From Pseudomonadota bacterium (GTDB lineage: Bacteria; Pseudomonadota; Alphaproteobacteria; Rhodobacterales; Rhodobacteraceae), in NCBI GenBank assembly GCA_021845805.1, contig JAJZVD010000036.1, forward strand, positions 1 to 32,543: 32,543 nt of DNA, read 5' to 3'. The notes below the pieces were generated by a model. It did no database searches and was not told the DNA's origin. It worked only from the letters and a program-made list of their open reading frames with translations. Both the position numbers and the translations under genes were made by a program. How positions within the stretch are numbered: the first letter of the stretch is position 1; each line of letters opens with the position of its first letter. This document shows, piece by piece, positions 23,449 through 31,492 of this stretch.

Positions 23449-24174
23449 ATGGCAGACTATGAAACGATCCGCGGTACGGGCACGGGCGTGCGCGGCCTGC
23501 AGATCGATGAGGGCCTGAGGGCCCATATGAACAAGGTCTACGGCCTGATGTCGGCGGCGATGGTCGTCACCGGGATCGTGGCCTACGCGGTTGGCAGCAA
23601 CCCTGCCCTGCTGCAGGCGATCTTCGGCTCGCCGCTGCGCTGGGTGGTGATGTTCGCGCCGCTGGTGGTGGTGTTCGCCTTCAGCGCGACGCTGCACCGG
23701 CTGTCGCTGTCGACCGCGCAGATGGTGTTCTTCGTCTATGCCGCGCTGATGGGGCTGTCGATCAGCTTCATCTTTGCCGCCTACACCGGCATCTCGATCG
23801 CGCAGACCTTCCTTGTGACGGCCATCGCCTTCGCGGGGCTCAGCCTCTACGGCTACACGACGAAGCGTGATCTGTCGGCCTTCGGCAGCTTCCTGATGAT
23901 GGGTCTGATCGGCCTGATCGTGGCCTCGCTGGTGAACCTGTTCCTGGCGTCCTCGGCGGTGGCCTTCGCGATCTCGGTGATCGGCGTGCTGCTCTTCGCG
24001 GGCCTGACGGCCTATGACACGCAGAACATCAAGGCGATGTATCTGCAGATGGCCAACAGCGGCGATCAGGAATGGCTGGGCAAGTCGGCGATCATGGGCG
24101 CGCTGCAGCTCTACCTCGACTTCCTGAACATGTTCATGTTCCTGCTGCAGTTCATGGGCAACCAGCGCAACTGA
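23449..24174 (+). CDS. Bax inhibitor-1/YccA family membrane protein
   Basis: Seven-segment inner-membrane protein of 241 residues in the BI-1 (YbhL/YccA, UPF0005) family; members have been linked to calcium leak and to protease modulation. The N-terminus MADYETIRGTGTGVRGLQIDEGLRAHMNKVYGLM is standard for alphaproteobacterial members. Conserved parts include AFAGLSLYGYTTKRDLS and the acidic GLTAYDTQNIKAMY near the last segments. The C-terminus ends LQLYLDFLNMFMFLLQFMGNQRN. I chose the ATG at 23449 because AGGAGG stands 6 nt upstream. Its strong terminator at 24199-24225 indicates a single-gene unit. Confidence 0.92.
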   Translation: MADYETIRGTGTGVRGLQIDEGLRAHMNKVYGLMSAAMVVTGIVAYAVGSNPALLQAIFGSPLRWVVMFAPLVVVFAFSATLHRLSLSTAQMVFFVYAALMGLSISFIFAAYTGISIAQTFLVTAIAFAGLSLYGYTTKRDLSAFGSFLMMGLIGLIVASLVNLFLASSAVAFAISVIGVLLFAGLTAYDTQNIKAMYLQMANSGDQEWLGKSAIMGALQLYLDFLNMFMFLLQFMGNQRN

Positions 24175-24198
24175 CGCGGACAGGACCCAGAGATGACG

Positions 24199-24225
24199 AA
24201 GGGCCGGGGGTTTCCCCGGCCCTTT
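24199..24225 (+). terminator. Terminator after the Bax inhibitor-1 family gene
   Basis: An 11-bp stem, AAGGGCCGGGG (24199-24209) with CCCCGGCCCTT (24214-24224), closes a 4-nt GTTT loop and ends in TTT. It lies 24 nt after the stop. Confidence 0.8.
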
Positions 24226-24294
24226 CCGTTTGCGCGCGGCCCGCCCCGCGCCGCCCGCCCCGGCGTCGGCCCGCCTGCCCCGCCCGCGCAAACG

Positions 24295-24320
24295 AAAAGG
24301 CCGCACCCTGCGGCGCGGCC
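24295..24320 (-). terminator. Terminator after rpmG
   Basis: On the minus strand GGCCGC (24320-24315) and GCGGCC (24304-24299) form a 6-bp stem with a 10-nt loop, directly followed by TTTT. It begins 24 nt past the rpmG stop. Confidence 0.7.
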
Positions 24321-24344
24321 CCTGAACCTCTTGGTCGGCAGATC

Positions 24345-24512
24345 CTACTTGATCTTGCCTTCCTTGTATTCCACGTGCTTGCGCACGACCGGGTCATACT
24401 TGTTGACCGTCATCTTCTCGGTCATCGTGCGAGCGTTCTTCTTGGTCACATAGAAGTGCCCGGTGCCCGCCGAAGAGTTCAGACGGATCTTGATCGTCGT
24501 CGGCTTCGCCAT
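24345..24512 (-). CDS. rpmG: 50S ribosomal protein L33
   Basis: The minus strand encodes a 55-residue protein starting [20 protein letters not shown] and ending [11 protein letters not shown], which is ribosomal protein L33. It has the Cys-free (non-zinc-ribbon) form, lacking the CxxC pairs of zinc-binding paralogs. Full length for the family. CAGGAGAG precedes the ATG by about 8 nt. The gene is a separate transcription unit with its own promoter (24567-24594) and terminator. Confidence 0.97.
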   Translation of the reverse strand: MAKPTTIKIRLNSSAGTGHFYVTKKNARTMTEKMTVNKYDPVVRKHVEYKEGKIK

Positions 24513-24566
24513 GGTCGTCTCTCCTGAAGCCGGAGGCGGGCCCCCGGTGAAATCCTTGAGGCTCGC

Positions 24567-24594
24567 CTTTTAGCCAGACACGAGCCGGAGTCAA
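24567..24594 (-). promoter_or_regulatory. Candidate rpmG promoter
   Basis: On the minus strand TTGACT (24594-24589) and TAAAAG (24572-24567) are 16 nt apart, 55 nt before the rpmG ATG. Both hexamers are good sigma-70-type matches. Confidence 0.6.
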
Positions 24595-24625
24595 CAGCAA
24601 AACGCCCGGTTCGGCCCGGTGACGC

Positions 24626-25315
24626 TCAGACCCCCAGCGGGGCGCGGCCCTGCGCCGCATGGATCGCGTCGCGGGCGGCGGGGTCCAGCCCCAGCCCCTG
24701 CGCAAGCTGTTGCAGGAACGCCGTTTCCGCCGGGCTGTCGACGGTGACGGCCATCAGTGCCGCGCCATAGACCTGCGCCTTCATCGTGGCCTGGGTTTCG
24801 GCCAGCAGCCCGCCCAGATCGGGCGGCGCGGCCATCTCGGCCTTCACGAAGGCGATCTCGTCGGGCGAGGCATCGGTCAGGTGGCTGAGGATCTGCGCCT
24901 GTTCCTGCGGGTCGATCCGGCCATCGGCCTTGGCGGCCAGAATCATCGCCCGGATCATCAGCCGCGCGTTCTGTTCGGCCATGTCCGACACCGGCGTGCC
25001 GCGGGTCAGGTTGCCCATCATGTCGGCCATCATGCCGCTGCCCGCCGCCGCGGCACCGCCCAGCGTGGCGAAAAGCCCGCCCAGCCCCGCCTGCGCGGCG
25101 CCCGCGCCACCCATGCCCGTCATCTGGCGAAAGGCGTCCTCGATTCCCTGCTGGCTGCCCCCCAGCCCCATCTTCCCGGTCATGGCGCCCATCCCGCCGG
25201 GGCCTGTGGCGGCCTTCATCATCGCATCCAGGCCGCCCATCTTCTGCACTTGCTCAAGCCCCTTGGCGGCGGCGAAACCCACCGCCAGCGTGGCCAGCGT
25301 CCGCATGAAGCTCAT
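24626..25315 (-). CDS. DUF533 family protein with TerB-like domain
   Basis: A 229-residue protein of the DUF533 (YebE-like) family. The N-terminal part (MSFMRTLATLAVGFAAAKGLEQV) is a hydrophobic or amphipathic helix, followed by a Gly/Met-rich linker (about 28-100). A C-terminal TerB-like helical domain contains MIRAMILAAKADGRIDPQEQ, where acidic residues could bind metal. Function is unknown; family members are periplasm-facing or inner-membrane associated. I chose the ATG at 25315 because GGGAGG is just upstream. The in-frame extension to 25582 is the translated RNase P RNA and is not a real protein. It lies 82 nt downstream of rnpB on the same strand. Confidence 0.82.
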   Translation of the reverse strand: MSFMRTLATLAVGFAAAKGLEQVQKMGGLDAMMKAATGPGGMGAMTGKMGLGGSQQGIEDAFRQMTGMGGAGAAQAGLGGLFATLGGAAAAGSGMMADMMGNLTRGTPVSDMAEQNARLMIRAMILAAKADGRIDPQEQAQILSHLTDASPDEIAFVKAEMAAPPDLGGLLAETQATMKAQVYGAALMAVTVDSPAETAFLQQLAQGLGLDPAARDAIHAAQGRAPLGV

Positions 25316-25396
25316 CGCATCCTCCCTCAAGCCCCGGCCCCGGCGGGCGGGATCGGGCCTACGATACATGCGGGGGGTGCCCCGGCAAAGCCACAA

Positions 25397-25830
25397 CGCG
25401 CGGATGGCCTGTAAGCCGGATTCTGTTCCGGGGTTTCCCCCTTCGACGGCCATTCCTCTGGGCCCGCCGTTACCGACGGGCTCGTGCTGCCAACCCGGGC
25501 CTCTGGGCTGAAGCGTCCCTGCGGCGATATCCCCCTGCCTTGCGGCGATCGGATCAGCCCGCGCGAGGCCCCTATTCGGCATTGCTCCCGGTGGGGCTTG
25601 CCGTGCCGGTCCTGTTGCCAGTCCCGCGGTGGGCTCTTACCCCACCGTTTCACCTTTACCCCCGACCGTTCCGCCCGCCTTGCGGCCAGCGACCCGGCCC
25701 GTGGGGTAGTCTGTTCTCTGTGGCGCTTTCCCTCGGGTTTCCCCGGCCGGGCGTTACCCGGCACCGTTGCTTCATGGAGTCCGGACTTTCCTCGAACCTT
25801 GCGGCCCGCGGCCATCCGGCCATCCGCGCG
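25397..25830 (-). ncRNA. rnpB: RNase P RNA, type A
   Basis: Catalytic RNA that trims the 5' leaders of tRNA precursors. Read on the minus strand, the segment holds the hallmark GAGGAAAGTCCGGACTCC near its 5' end. Further along are GGTAAAGGTGAAACGGTGG, GTAAGAGCCCACCGC and the 3'-terminal AGAATCCGGCTTACAGGCC. Helix P1 is visible as a 13-bp pairing of 25818-25830 with 25397-25409. The roughly 434-nt length suits an alphaproteobacterial type A RNA. Ends are set by P1 and are approximate. Several open frames cross this region on both strands; they are spurious. The 5' end lies only 9 nt from the stop of the amidase gene. Confidence 0.95.
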
Positions 25831-25836
25831 CGGGCA

Positions 25837-25865
25837 GCCTTAGGCGGTTGCGGCGCCCTGGTCAA
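25837..25865 (-). promoter_or_regulatory. Candidate rnpB promoter overlapping the amidase stop
   Basis: On the minus strand TTGACC (25865-25860) and TAAGGC (25842-25837) are exactly 17 nt apart. They predict a start at about 25830, where helix P1 begins. The -35 and spacer are amidase codons, and the TAA of the -10 is the amidase stop. The -10 is a weak match. Confidence 0.5.
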
Positions 25866-26523
25866 TGCCGAAGCGGCGGGCAAGGTCGGTGGCCAGCCCC
25901 GCGTCGGTGGCATCGAGCGGGCCCGTGGCCCAGGGCCGGAACCGCAGCCGGAAGGCCGCCAGCAGCGCGGGGTCGTCCACCTCGGGCGGGTAGCCGAAGG
26001 CAACCGCAGCGGGCCGGAAGGCCGACGGATCGGCCGCCCCCCCGGCGGCGGGCCAGACCGACAGCCCCGCCCGCGCCAGCCGCCGCCAGTCGAAGCGGGC
26101 GCCGGGATCGACCTTGCGGGTGGGCGCCATGTCGGAATGCGCGATGACACCTTCGGGCGCGATGGCGTGGCGGGCCATCACCCCTGCAAGCAGGTCTTCC
26201 AGCGCGCGCATCTGCGGTTCGGGAAACGGGTGCCGGGCGGTGTTCACCAGCTCGATCCCGATCGAGCGGGAATTCACGTCGCCCTGCCCCTGCCAGCTTC
26301 CCGCCCCCGCGTGCCAGGCGCGCCGCGCCTCGTCCACCAGGTGCCATACGGTGCCATCGGTGCCGATGACGTAATGGGCCGAAACCTCGTCCGCCGGGTC
26401 ACACAGCTTGGCCAGCGCCGCGGCGGCGCTGTCCATGCCTGTGTAATGCAGAACGACCAGCCGCGGCCGCGCGCCCCCGCGCCGCTCGCCGTGGTTGGGC
26501 GAGGGATGCGGGGTCAGGCGCAT
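25840..26523 (-). CDS. N-acetylmuramoyl-L-alanine amidase, AmpD-like (Amidase_2)
   Basis: Zinc amidase of 227 residues that cleaves the lactyl-amide bond between N-acetylmuramic acid and L-alanine in cell-wall fragments. Zinc ligands fit His26 (VVLHYTGM), His129 (VIAHSDMAP) and Asp139 (KVDPG). Glu91 in RSIGIELVN fits the conserved acidic position. The N-terminal HPSPNHGERRGGARP is typical of alphaproteobacterial members. No signal peptide is seen, which suggests a cytoplasmic recycling role like AmpD. I chose the ATG at 26523, 7 nt after the stop of the excalibur lipoprotein gene. No strong ribosome-binding site is visible, so coupling to that gene is likely. Confidence 0.9.
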   Translation of the reverse strand: MRLTPHPSPNHGERRGGARPRLVVLHYTGMDSAAAALAKLCDPADEVSAHYVIGTDGTVWHLVDEARRAWHAGAGSWQGQGDVNSRSIGIELVNTARHPFPEPQMRALEDLLAGVMARHAIAPEGVIAHSDMAPTRKVDPGARFDWRRLARAGLSVWPAAGGAADPSAFRPAAVAFGYPPEVDDPALLAAFRLRFRPWATGPLDATDAGLATDLARRFGIDQGAATA

Positions 26524-26530
26524 CGCGGGG

Positions 26531-27253
26531 CTACTTGCCGGCCTTGCGGAACGGCGCCGGGTCCCAGTCGCAGGCGAAGCCGTCGCCATCGGGGTCAAGC
26601 CCCTTGGGGTCGCGCTTGGGCCCGCCGGCGGCCAGGAACGCCTCTTGCGCCAGATCGGGCGAGCCGTAGCGCGCGCAGGCCCGCAGATAGGCATCGTGGC
26701 CCAGGATGTTGAACCGGTTGTAAAGCTTGTCGCCCACGTTGTTGGTGGTGCCCAGCGCATAGTCCGCCAGGTTCGGCCCCTCGTTCGACGGCCGCGCGGG
26801 CAGCGGTTCGGGGTTGATGACCTGGTACTGCGCGCGCTGTTCGGCCAGGCGGGCGGCATCCTGCTGGATCGACACCCGCGACTTCACCGCGTTGAAATCC
26901 TGCTCGTCCGAGATGGCGGCATGGTTGTCGGTCTGGCCCGAGGAGATCAGGTTGCCCTTGTCGTCATATTCCAGGTTGGAAAAATGCGACTGGATGCCCG
27001 CCGGCGCATCGCCGCCGCGCGGCCGGTTCGGGTCAAGCTCGCCCCCGCCCCCGCCTGCGCCCGCGCCAAGGCCGGTCGCCGCGATCTGGCCGCCGCCCGC
27101 ACCGGCATCGGCACTGGCACCAGCACTGGCACCGGCACCCGATCCCGCCTGCTTCAGATAATCCCCGTACGAGCCACCGCCCGCCGCATCCGGCCCCTGC
27201 GGCGCGCAGGCCGCCAGCGCCGCCACTGCCAGCAACGGAAACACAATCCGCAT
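26531..27253 (-). CDS. Lipoprotein with C-terminal excalibur calcium-binding domain
   Basis: Predicted lipoprotein of 240 residues. The signal sequence MRIVFPLLAVAALAAC has a LAAC lipobox, with lipidation expected at Cys16. A Gly/Ala/Ser-rich linker (about 30-75) contains short near-repeats such as GASAGASADAGAG, mirrored in the DNA at about 27108-27142. The C-terminus has an excalibur-type motif, DPDGDGFACDWDPAPFR, whose Asp spacing resembles calcium-binding loops. Excalibur domains occur in extracellular proteins, often with nucleases or cell-wall enzymes. It precedes the amidase in the same direction, so a cell-envelope role is plausible. I chose the ATG at 27253 over TTG 27271 because the hydrophobic signal begins there. 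Confidence 0.8.
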   Translation of the reverse strand: MRIVFPLLAVAALAACAPQGPDAAGGGSYGDYLKQAGSGAGASAGASADAGAGGGQIAATGLGAGAGGGGGELDPNRPRGGDAPAGIQSHFSNLEYDDKGNLISSGQTDNHAAISDEQDFNAVKSRVSIQQDAARLAEQRAQYQVINPEPLPARPSNEGPNLADYALGTTNNVGDKLYNRFNILGHDAYLRACARYGSPDLAQEAFLAAGGPKRDPKGLDPDGDGFACDWDPAPFRKAGK

Positions 27254-27286
27254 CTTCACCGCCCCGTGCAAAATCCGTTGGCCCCG

Positions 27287-28774
27287 TTACCACCATTTTC
27301 CCGGTTTGGAAACGAAGCCTGCGGCCCGTTCCAGCACATGGGCGTGATTCAGCAGATCGCCCTCTTCCCAGGGCCGCCCGATCAGTTGCAGACCCAGCGG
27401 CAGCCCCTTCGCGTCCAGCCCCGCCGGAACCGCCACGCCGGGCAGCCCGGCCAGGTTCACCGTCACGGTGAACACATCGTTGAGGTACATCTGCACCGGA
27501 TCGGCATCGGCCATCTCGCCCAGGCCGAAGGCGCTGGACGGCGTGGCCGGCGTCAGGATCGCGTCGATCCCCGCGGCGAAGGCCAGTTCGAAATCCCGCT
27601 TGATCAGAGCCCGCACCTTGCGGGCGCGGTTGTAGTAGGCGTCGTAGAACCCCGCCGACAGCACATAGGTGCCGATCATCACGCGGCGCTGCACCTCGGG
27701 CCCGAACCCTTCGGCGCGGGTCTTTTCGTACATCTCGGTGATGCCGTCGCCCTGCGCCAGCTTCGCCCGGTGACCATAGCGCACCCCGTCATAGCGGGCG
27801 AGGTTCGACGAGGCCTCGGCCGGGGCGATCACGTAATAGGCGGGCAGCGCGTATCTGGTGTGCGGCAGGCTGATGTCGACGATCTGGGCGCCCGCGTCCT
27901 TCAGCATCGCCGCGCCATCGGCCCAGAGCTTCTCGATCTCGGCGGGCATCCCGTCCATGCGGTATTCGCGGGGGATGCCGATCTTCTTGCCGCGGATGTC
28001 GCCGGTCAGCGCGGCCTCGAAATCCGGCACCGCAATCGCGGCCGAGGTCGAGTCCTTCGCGTCCTCGCCCGCCATCGCGCCCAGCATGATCGCCGCGTCG
28101 CGCACCGTCCTGGTCATCGGCCCGGCCTGATCGAGCGACGAGGCGAAGGCCACGATGCCCCAGCGGCTGACCCGGCCGTAGGTCGGCTTGATCCCCACGA
28201 TGCCGGTGAAGGCCGCGGGCTGGCGGATCGAGCCGCCGGTATCGGTGCCGGTCGCGCCGAGGCAGAGATCGGCCGCAACCGCCGCGGCGGACCCGCCCGA
28301 CGATCCGCCCGGCGTCAGCGGCGTCGTGTCGTTGGCGCGCCGCCAGGGGTTCACCGCATTGCCGTAGCACGAGGTCTCGTTGCTGCTGCCCATGGCAAAC
28401 TCGTCCATGTTCAGCTTGCCCAGCATCACCGCGCCCGCATCGAACAGCTTCCGGGTGACGGTCGATTCATATTCCGGGCGGAACCCGTTCAGGATGCGCG
28501 AGGCGGCCTGGCTTGGCACGCCCCTGGTGCAGAACAGGTCCTTGATCCCCAGCGGGATGCCGCACATCGCGGGCGCCGCGCCCGACGCCAGCCGCGCATC
28601 GGCCGCGCGCGCCTGTTCCAGCGCGATCTCGGGGGTCTTGTGGACAAAGGCGTTCAGCCCGTCGGCCGCGTCCATCGCCGTCATGCAGGCCATGGTCAGA
28701 TCGACGGCGGTCACCGCGCGCTTGCGCAGAAGGTCGCGCGCCTCGGCAATGGTGAGTTGGTTCAGATCGGTCAT
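27287..28774 (-). CDS. gatA: Aspartyl/glutamyl-tRNA amidotransferase subunit A
   Basis: Amidase subunit of GatCAB, which releases ammonia from glutamine to convert Glu-tRNA-Gln, and often Asp-tRNA-Asn, to the amidated forms. The 495-residue protein carries the amidase-signature triad: Lys78 (GIKDLF), cis-Ser158 (PGGSSGGS) and nucleophile Ser182 ([11 protein letters not shown]). Length is normal for GatA. The ATG at 28774 overlaps the gatC stop as ATGA. gatB is not in the window. The excalibur lipoprotein gene starts 33 nt downstream on the same strand. Confidence 0.97.
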   Translation of the reverse strand: MTDLNQLTIAEARDLLRKRAVTAVDLTMACMTAMDAADGLNAFVHKTPEIALEQARAADARLASGAAPAMCGIPLGIKDLFCTRGVPSQAASRILNGFRPEYESTVTRKLFDAGAVMLGKLNMDEFAMGSSNETSCYGNAVNPWRRANDTTPLTPGGSSGGSAAAVAADLCLGATGTDTGGSIRQPAAFTGIVGIKPTYGRVSRWGIVAFASSLDQAGPMTRTVRDAAIMLGAMAGEDAKDSTSAAIAVPDFEAALTGDIRGKKIGIPREYRMDGMPAEIEKLWADGAAMLKDAGAQIVDISLPHTRYALPAYYVIAPAEASSNLARYDGVRYGHRAKLAQGDGITEMYEKTRAEGFGPEVQRRVMIGTYVLSAGFYDAYYNRARKVRALIKRDFELAFAAGIDAILTPATPSSAFGLGEMADADPVQMYLNDVFTVTVNLAGLPGVAVPAGLDAKGLPLGLQLIGRPWEEGDLLNHAHVLERAAGFVSKPGKWW

Positions 28775-29058
28775 TCCACCACCTTCGGCACCGCAAAGAA
28801 GCCTTCCCGCGCATCGGGTGCGTTCTTCAGGATCTGCGCCTGGATATTGCCGTCGGTCACCACATCCGTGCGCCGCTTCAGCCGCATCGGCGTGACCGAG
28901 GTCATCGGCTCGATCCCCGTCACGTCCACTTCGTTCAGTTGCTCCATGAAGCCCAGGATGCCCGACAGATCGCGGGCCAGTGCCGGCAGCGCGGCTTCTT
29001 CCACCCGGATACGCGCAAGCTTGGCCACTCGGCGCGCGGTTTCGATGTCGATGGACAT
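28771..29058 (-). CDS. gatC: Aspartyl/glutamyl-tRNA amidotransferase subunit C
   Basis: Small GatC subunit of 95 residues that wraps between GatA and GatB. It starts [20 protein letters not shown] and has the family's [22 protein letters not shown] and the C-terminal [12 protein letters not shown] tail. I chose the ATG at 29058 with GAGAGG upstream. It is the promoter-proximal gene of gatCA and is divergent from the agmatinase-family gene across 123 bp. Confidence 0.96.
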   Translation of the reverse strand: MSIDIETARRVAKLARIRVEEAALPALARDLSGILGFMEQLNEVDVTGIEPMTSVTPMRLKRRTDVVTDGNIQAQILKNAPDAREGFFAVPKVVE

Positions 29059-29181
29059 GCAGCACCTCTCGATGATCCGGTTCCCTTTAACGGCGCCGGG
29101 CACGGGCCGCAAGCCGGATGGCCCTTTTCGCGCGCGCCCGGCCGCGCTACGCCGGGGGCAGAGCCGCAGCGGGAGGGCGAA

Positions 29182-30141
29182 ATGGCCGAACAGGACACCT
29201 ACTGGCCGATGGATTCCGCGGCCCATCCGCGTTTCGCAGGGCCGGTCTCGTTCTTCCGGCTGCCGATGCTGGATGACCCGGCGGCGGTGGACATCGCGCT
29301 GGTGGGCCTGCCCTGGGATGGCGGCACCACCAACCGGCCGGGCACCCGGCACGGCCCGCGCGAGATCCGCGCGGCCTCGACCCTGATCCGGCCGTTCCAC
29401 CATGTCACCCGCCGCTCGCCCTACAGCCATGCGCGGGTGGCCGATCTGGGCGATGCGCCGGTGAACCCGATCGACATCGCGGACTCGCTGGGCAAGGTCG
29501 CAGGCTTCTTCCGCCGCATCCATGCGGCCGGCGCGCGGCCGGTGACGGCGGGGGGCGACCATCTGGTCACCCTGCCGATCCTGCGGGCGGTGGCGCAGGG
29601 CGGGCCAGTGGGGCTGATCCAGTTCGACGCCCATGCCGACGTGAACGACAGCTATTTCGGCGGGCACCGGCATACCCACGGCACCTGGCTGCGCCGCGCG
29701 ATCGAGGAAGGGCTGGTGGACCCGCACCGCTGCGTTCAGATCGGGATCCGCGGCGCGCGCTATTCGGCGGACGGCGGGGATTATTCCGACCGGGTGGGCA
29801 TCCGCACGCTTTACATCGAAGAGGTCTTCGAGCGCGGCCCGAAGGCGGTGGCCGAGGTGATCCGCGGCGTGGTGGGCGCCGCGCCCGCCTATCTGACCTT
29901 CGATGTCGACGGGCTCGACCCGGTCTATGCGCCGGGCACCGGCACACCCGAGGCGGGCGGCTACACGACCCATGACGCGCAGGTGATGCTGCGCGGGCTG
30001 TCGGGGCTGAACCTGATCGGGGCGGATGTGGTCGAGGTCTCGCCGCCCTTCGACCCCTCGGGCAATACCGCACTGGTGGGGGCGACGATGCTGTTCGAGA
30101 TCCTCTGCCTTGTGGCCGATGCGCGGCTTCGGCATCGCTGA
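29182..30141 (+). CDS. speB: Agmatinase/ureohydrolase family protein
   Basis: Manganese ureohydrolase of 319 residues that releases urea from a guanidino compound; agmatine to putrescine is the default annotation. Metal ligands are visible: His127 (AGGDH), Asp149, His151 and Asp153 (FDAHADV), and Asp241 and Asp243 (FDVDGLDP). The N-terminus is longer than in E. coli SpeB. Family members with such extensions include guanidinobutyrase and guanidine hydrolases, so the substrate is not settled. I chose the ATG at 29182 because GGGAGGG lies about 6 nt upstream; the frame runs 81 codons further back, opposite gatC. Confidence 0.85.
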   Translation: MAEQDTYWPMDSAAHPRFAGPVSFFRLPMLDDPAAVDIALVGLPWDGGTTNRPGTRHGPREIRAASTLIRPFHHVTRRSPYSHARVADLGDAPVNPIDIADSLGKVAGFFRRIHAAGARPVTAGGDHLVTLPILRAVAQGGPVGLIQFDAHADVNDSYFGGHRHTHGTWLRRAIEEGLVDPHRCVQIGIRGARYSADGGDYSDRVGIRTLYIEEVFERGPKAVAEVIRGVVGAAPAYLTFDVDGLDPVYAPGTGTPEAGGYTTHDAQVMLRGLSGLNLIGADVVEVSPPFDPSGNTALVGATMLFEILCLVADARLRHR

Positions 30142-30198
30142 CCCTTTCCGAGGCCGGGCGGTGCACTATGTCCGGCCCAGACCATCAGGAGAAGACAG

Positions 30199-30894
30199 AT
30201 GAAGATCACCTGGCTCGGCCATTCCGGCTTTCGCATCGAGATCGAGGGGGCCGTGCTGCTGGTCGACCCCTGGATCACCGGCAACCCCGTCTTTCCCGCC
30301 GCCCGGCGGGCCGAGGCCATCGCGGGCGCCACGCATGTCCTGCTGACCCACGGTCATGGCGACCACACCGCCGATGGCGTGGTGCTGGCGAAGGAACTCG
30401 GCATCCCGCTGGTGGGCATCTACGACCTGATCGCCTGGTGGCAGGCCAAGGAGGGCGTGCAGGGCGTGGGGTTCAACAAGGGCGGCACGGTCGACCTGAA
30501 CGGCGCCCGGGTCACGATGGTGAACGCCTGCCATTCCTCGTCGGTCACGGGGGCGGATGGCGCGCCGGTCTATGCCGGGCATGAATCGGGCTACATGATC
30601 GCGGGCGAGGGCCACACGATCTATGTCTCGGGCGATACTGACGTGATGGCCGACATGAAGGTCTTCAACGACCTGCACGCGCCCGACATCGGCATCCTGA
30701 GCGCGGGCGGCCATTTCACCATGGACATGACGCGCGCGGCCTATGCGGCGAAGACCTTCTTCCGCTTCAAGACGCTGATCCCCTGCCATTACCGCACCTT
30801 CCCGCTGCTCGAGCAGAACGCCGACCTGCTGAAGGCGGAACTGCCGGGCGTGGCGGTGATCGAGCCGCAGGTTCTGGAGCCGATCACGCTCTGA
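30199..30894 (+). CDS. UPF0173 family metal-dependent hydrolase
   Basis: Metallo-beta-lactamase-fold protein of 231 residues in the UPF0173 family. The N-terminus MKITWLGHSGFRIE is standard. The HxHxDH metal-binding motif is at THGHGDH (His51, His53, Asp55, His56), with further ligands likely in NACHSSS, SGDTDVM and LIPCHYRTFPLL. Its substrate is unknown. AGGAGA lies about 8 nt before the ATG. It follows the agmatinase-family gene by 57 nt and may share its transcript. It ends in front of the repeat-associated hairpin. Confidence 0.92.
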   Translation: MKITWLGHSGFRIEIEGAVLLVDPWITGNPVFPAARRAEAIAGATHVLLTHGHGDHTADGVVLAKELGIPLVGIYDLIAWWQAKEGVQGVGFNKGGTVDLNGARVTMVNACHSSSVTGADGAPVYAGHESGYMIAGEGHTIYVSGDTDVMADMKVFNDLHAPDIGILSAGGHFTMDMTRAAYAAKTFFRFKTLIPCHYRTFPLLEQNADLLKAELPGVAVIEPQVLEPITL

Positions 30895-30905
30895 GCACGG
30901 CGCAA

Positions 30906-30958
30906 GCGGGGGTTTCACACCCCCGCACCCCCGTGGGATATTTGCGGACAGAAAATGG
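30906..30958 (-). repeat. 3'-end repeat element: 23-nt motif plus GC hairpin (copy 2, after tadA)
   Basis: Bases 30936-30958 are the exact reverse complement of 8715-8737. On the tadA strand the motif begins 6 nt after the tadA stop and is followed by G-runs. A perfect 8-bp hairpin then follows (30906-30913 with 30919-30926, 5-nt loop). The hairpin also stands 11 nt after the UPF0173 stop and could serve both converging genes. Confidence 0.7.
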
Positions 30959-30964
30959 GAGCGG

Positions 30965-31417
30965 TCAGTCGCGGCGGCCTGCGAAGAAGTCCTTCAGCAG
31001 CGCTGCCGCGGCTTCAGCGCCGATTCCGTCATAGATCTCGGGCACATGGTGGCTTTGGGGATGCGCGAAGATGCGCGGCCCCTGCGCCACGCCGCCCGAT
31101 TTCGGATCGGCCGCGCCGTAGTAGAGGCGTGCGATGCGGGCCTGGCCGATGGCGGCCGCGCACATCGGGCAGGGTTCGAGCGTGACATAGAGCCGGTAGC
31201 CGGGCAGCCGTTCCGAGCCCGCCGCCGCGCAGGCGGCGCGGAGGGCCAGGATTTCGGCATGCGCCGTGGGATCGGCCAGTTCGCGGGTGCGGTTGCCCGC
31301 GCGCGCCACGATGCGGCCGTCGGGGGCGACCACGACGGCGCCCACCGGCACCTCGCCGCGGGCGGCGGCGGCGCGGGCTTCGGCCAGCGCGGCATCCATG
31401 TGGCTGCGATAGGTCAT
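30965..31417 (-). CDS. tadA: tRNA-specific adenosine deaminase
   Basis: Deaminates adenosine 34 to inosine in tRNA-Arg(ACG). The 150-residue protein has the zinc deaminase motifs: His53 and catalytic Glu55 (PTAHAEIL), and Cys83 and Cys86 (EPCPMCAAAI). ADPKSGG follows, as in TadA rather than free cytidine deaminases. I chose the ATG at 31417 (MTYRSHMDAAL); a second ATG at 31399 would still give a complete domain. It is divergent from the RluB-type gene (75 bp) and followed by copy 2 of the 3'-end repeat. Confidence 0.93.
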   Translation of the reverse strand: MTYRSHMDAALAEARAAAARGEVPVGAVVVAPDGRIVARAGNRTRELADPTAHAEILALRAACAAAGSERLPGYRLYVTLEPCPMCAAAIGQARIARLYYGAADPKSGGVAQGPRIFAHPQSHHVPEIYDGIGAEAAAALLKDFFAGRRD

Positions 31418-31492
31418 GCCCCCTGATGCCGCGCGGGCCGCCCCCGCGCAAGGCCGCTTTCGCGCCGCCCCGTTTGGCGCTAGGAACGCGGG

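Noticed and set aside
25327-26712. Several open frames on both strands crossing 25.4-25.83 kb
   Set aside because: They translate RNase P RNA, whose conserved sequences and closing helix P1 are clear.
27108-27142. Short tandem-like repeats (GGCACTGGCACCAGCACTGG)
   Set aside because: They lie in frame within the Gly/Ala/Ser linker of the excalibur lipoprotein. Units are irregular, with no spacer structure, so this is not a CRISPR or mobile feature.
26495-29386. A 963-codon plus-strand open frame opposite gatA, gatC and the excalibur lipoprotein
   Set aside because: The minus strand carries recognisable genes over the whole stretch. The plus-strand product has no motif and only the composition of an antisense shadow.
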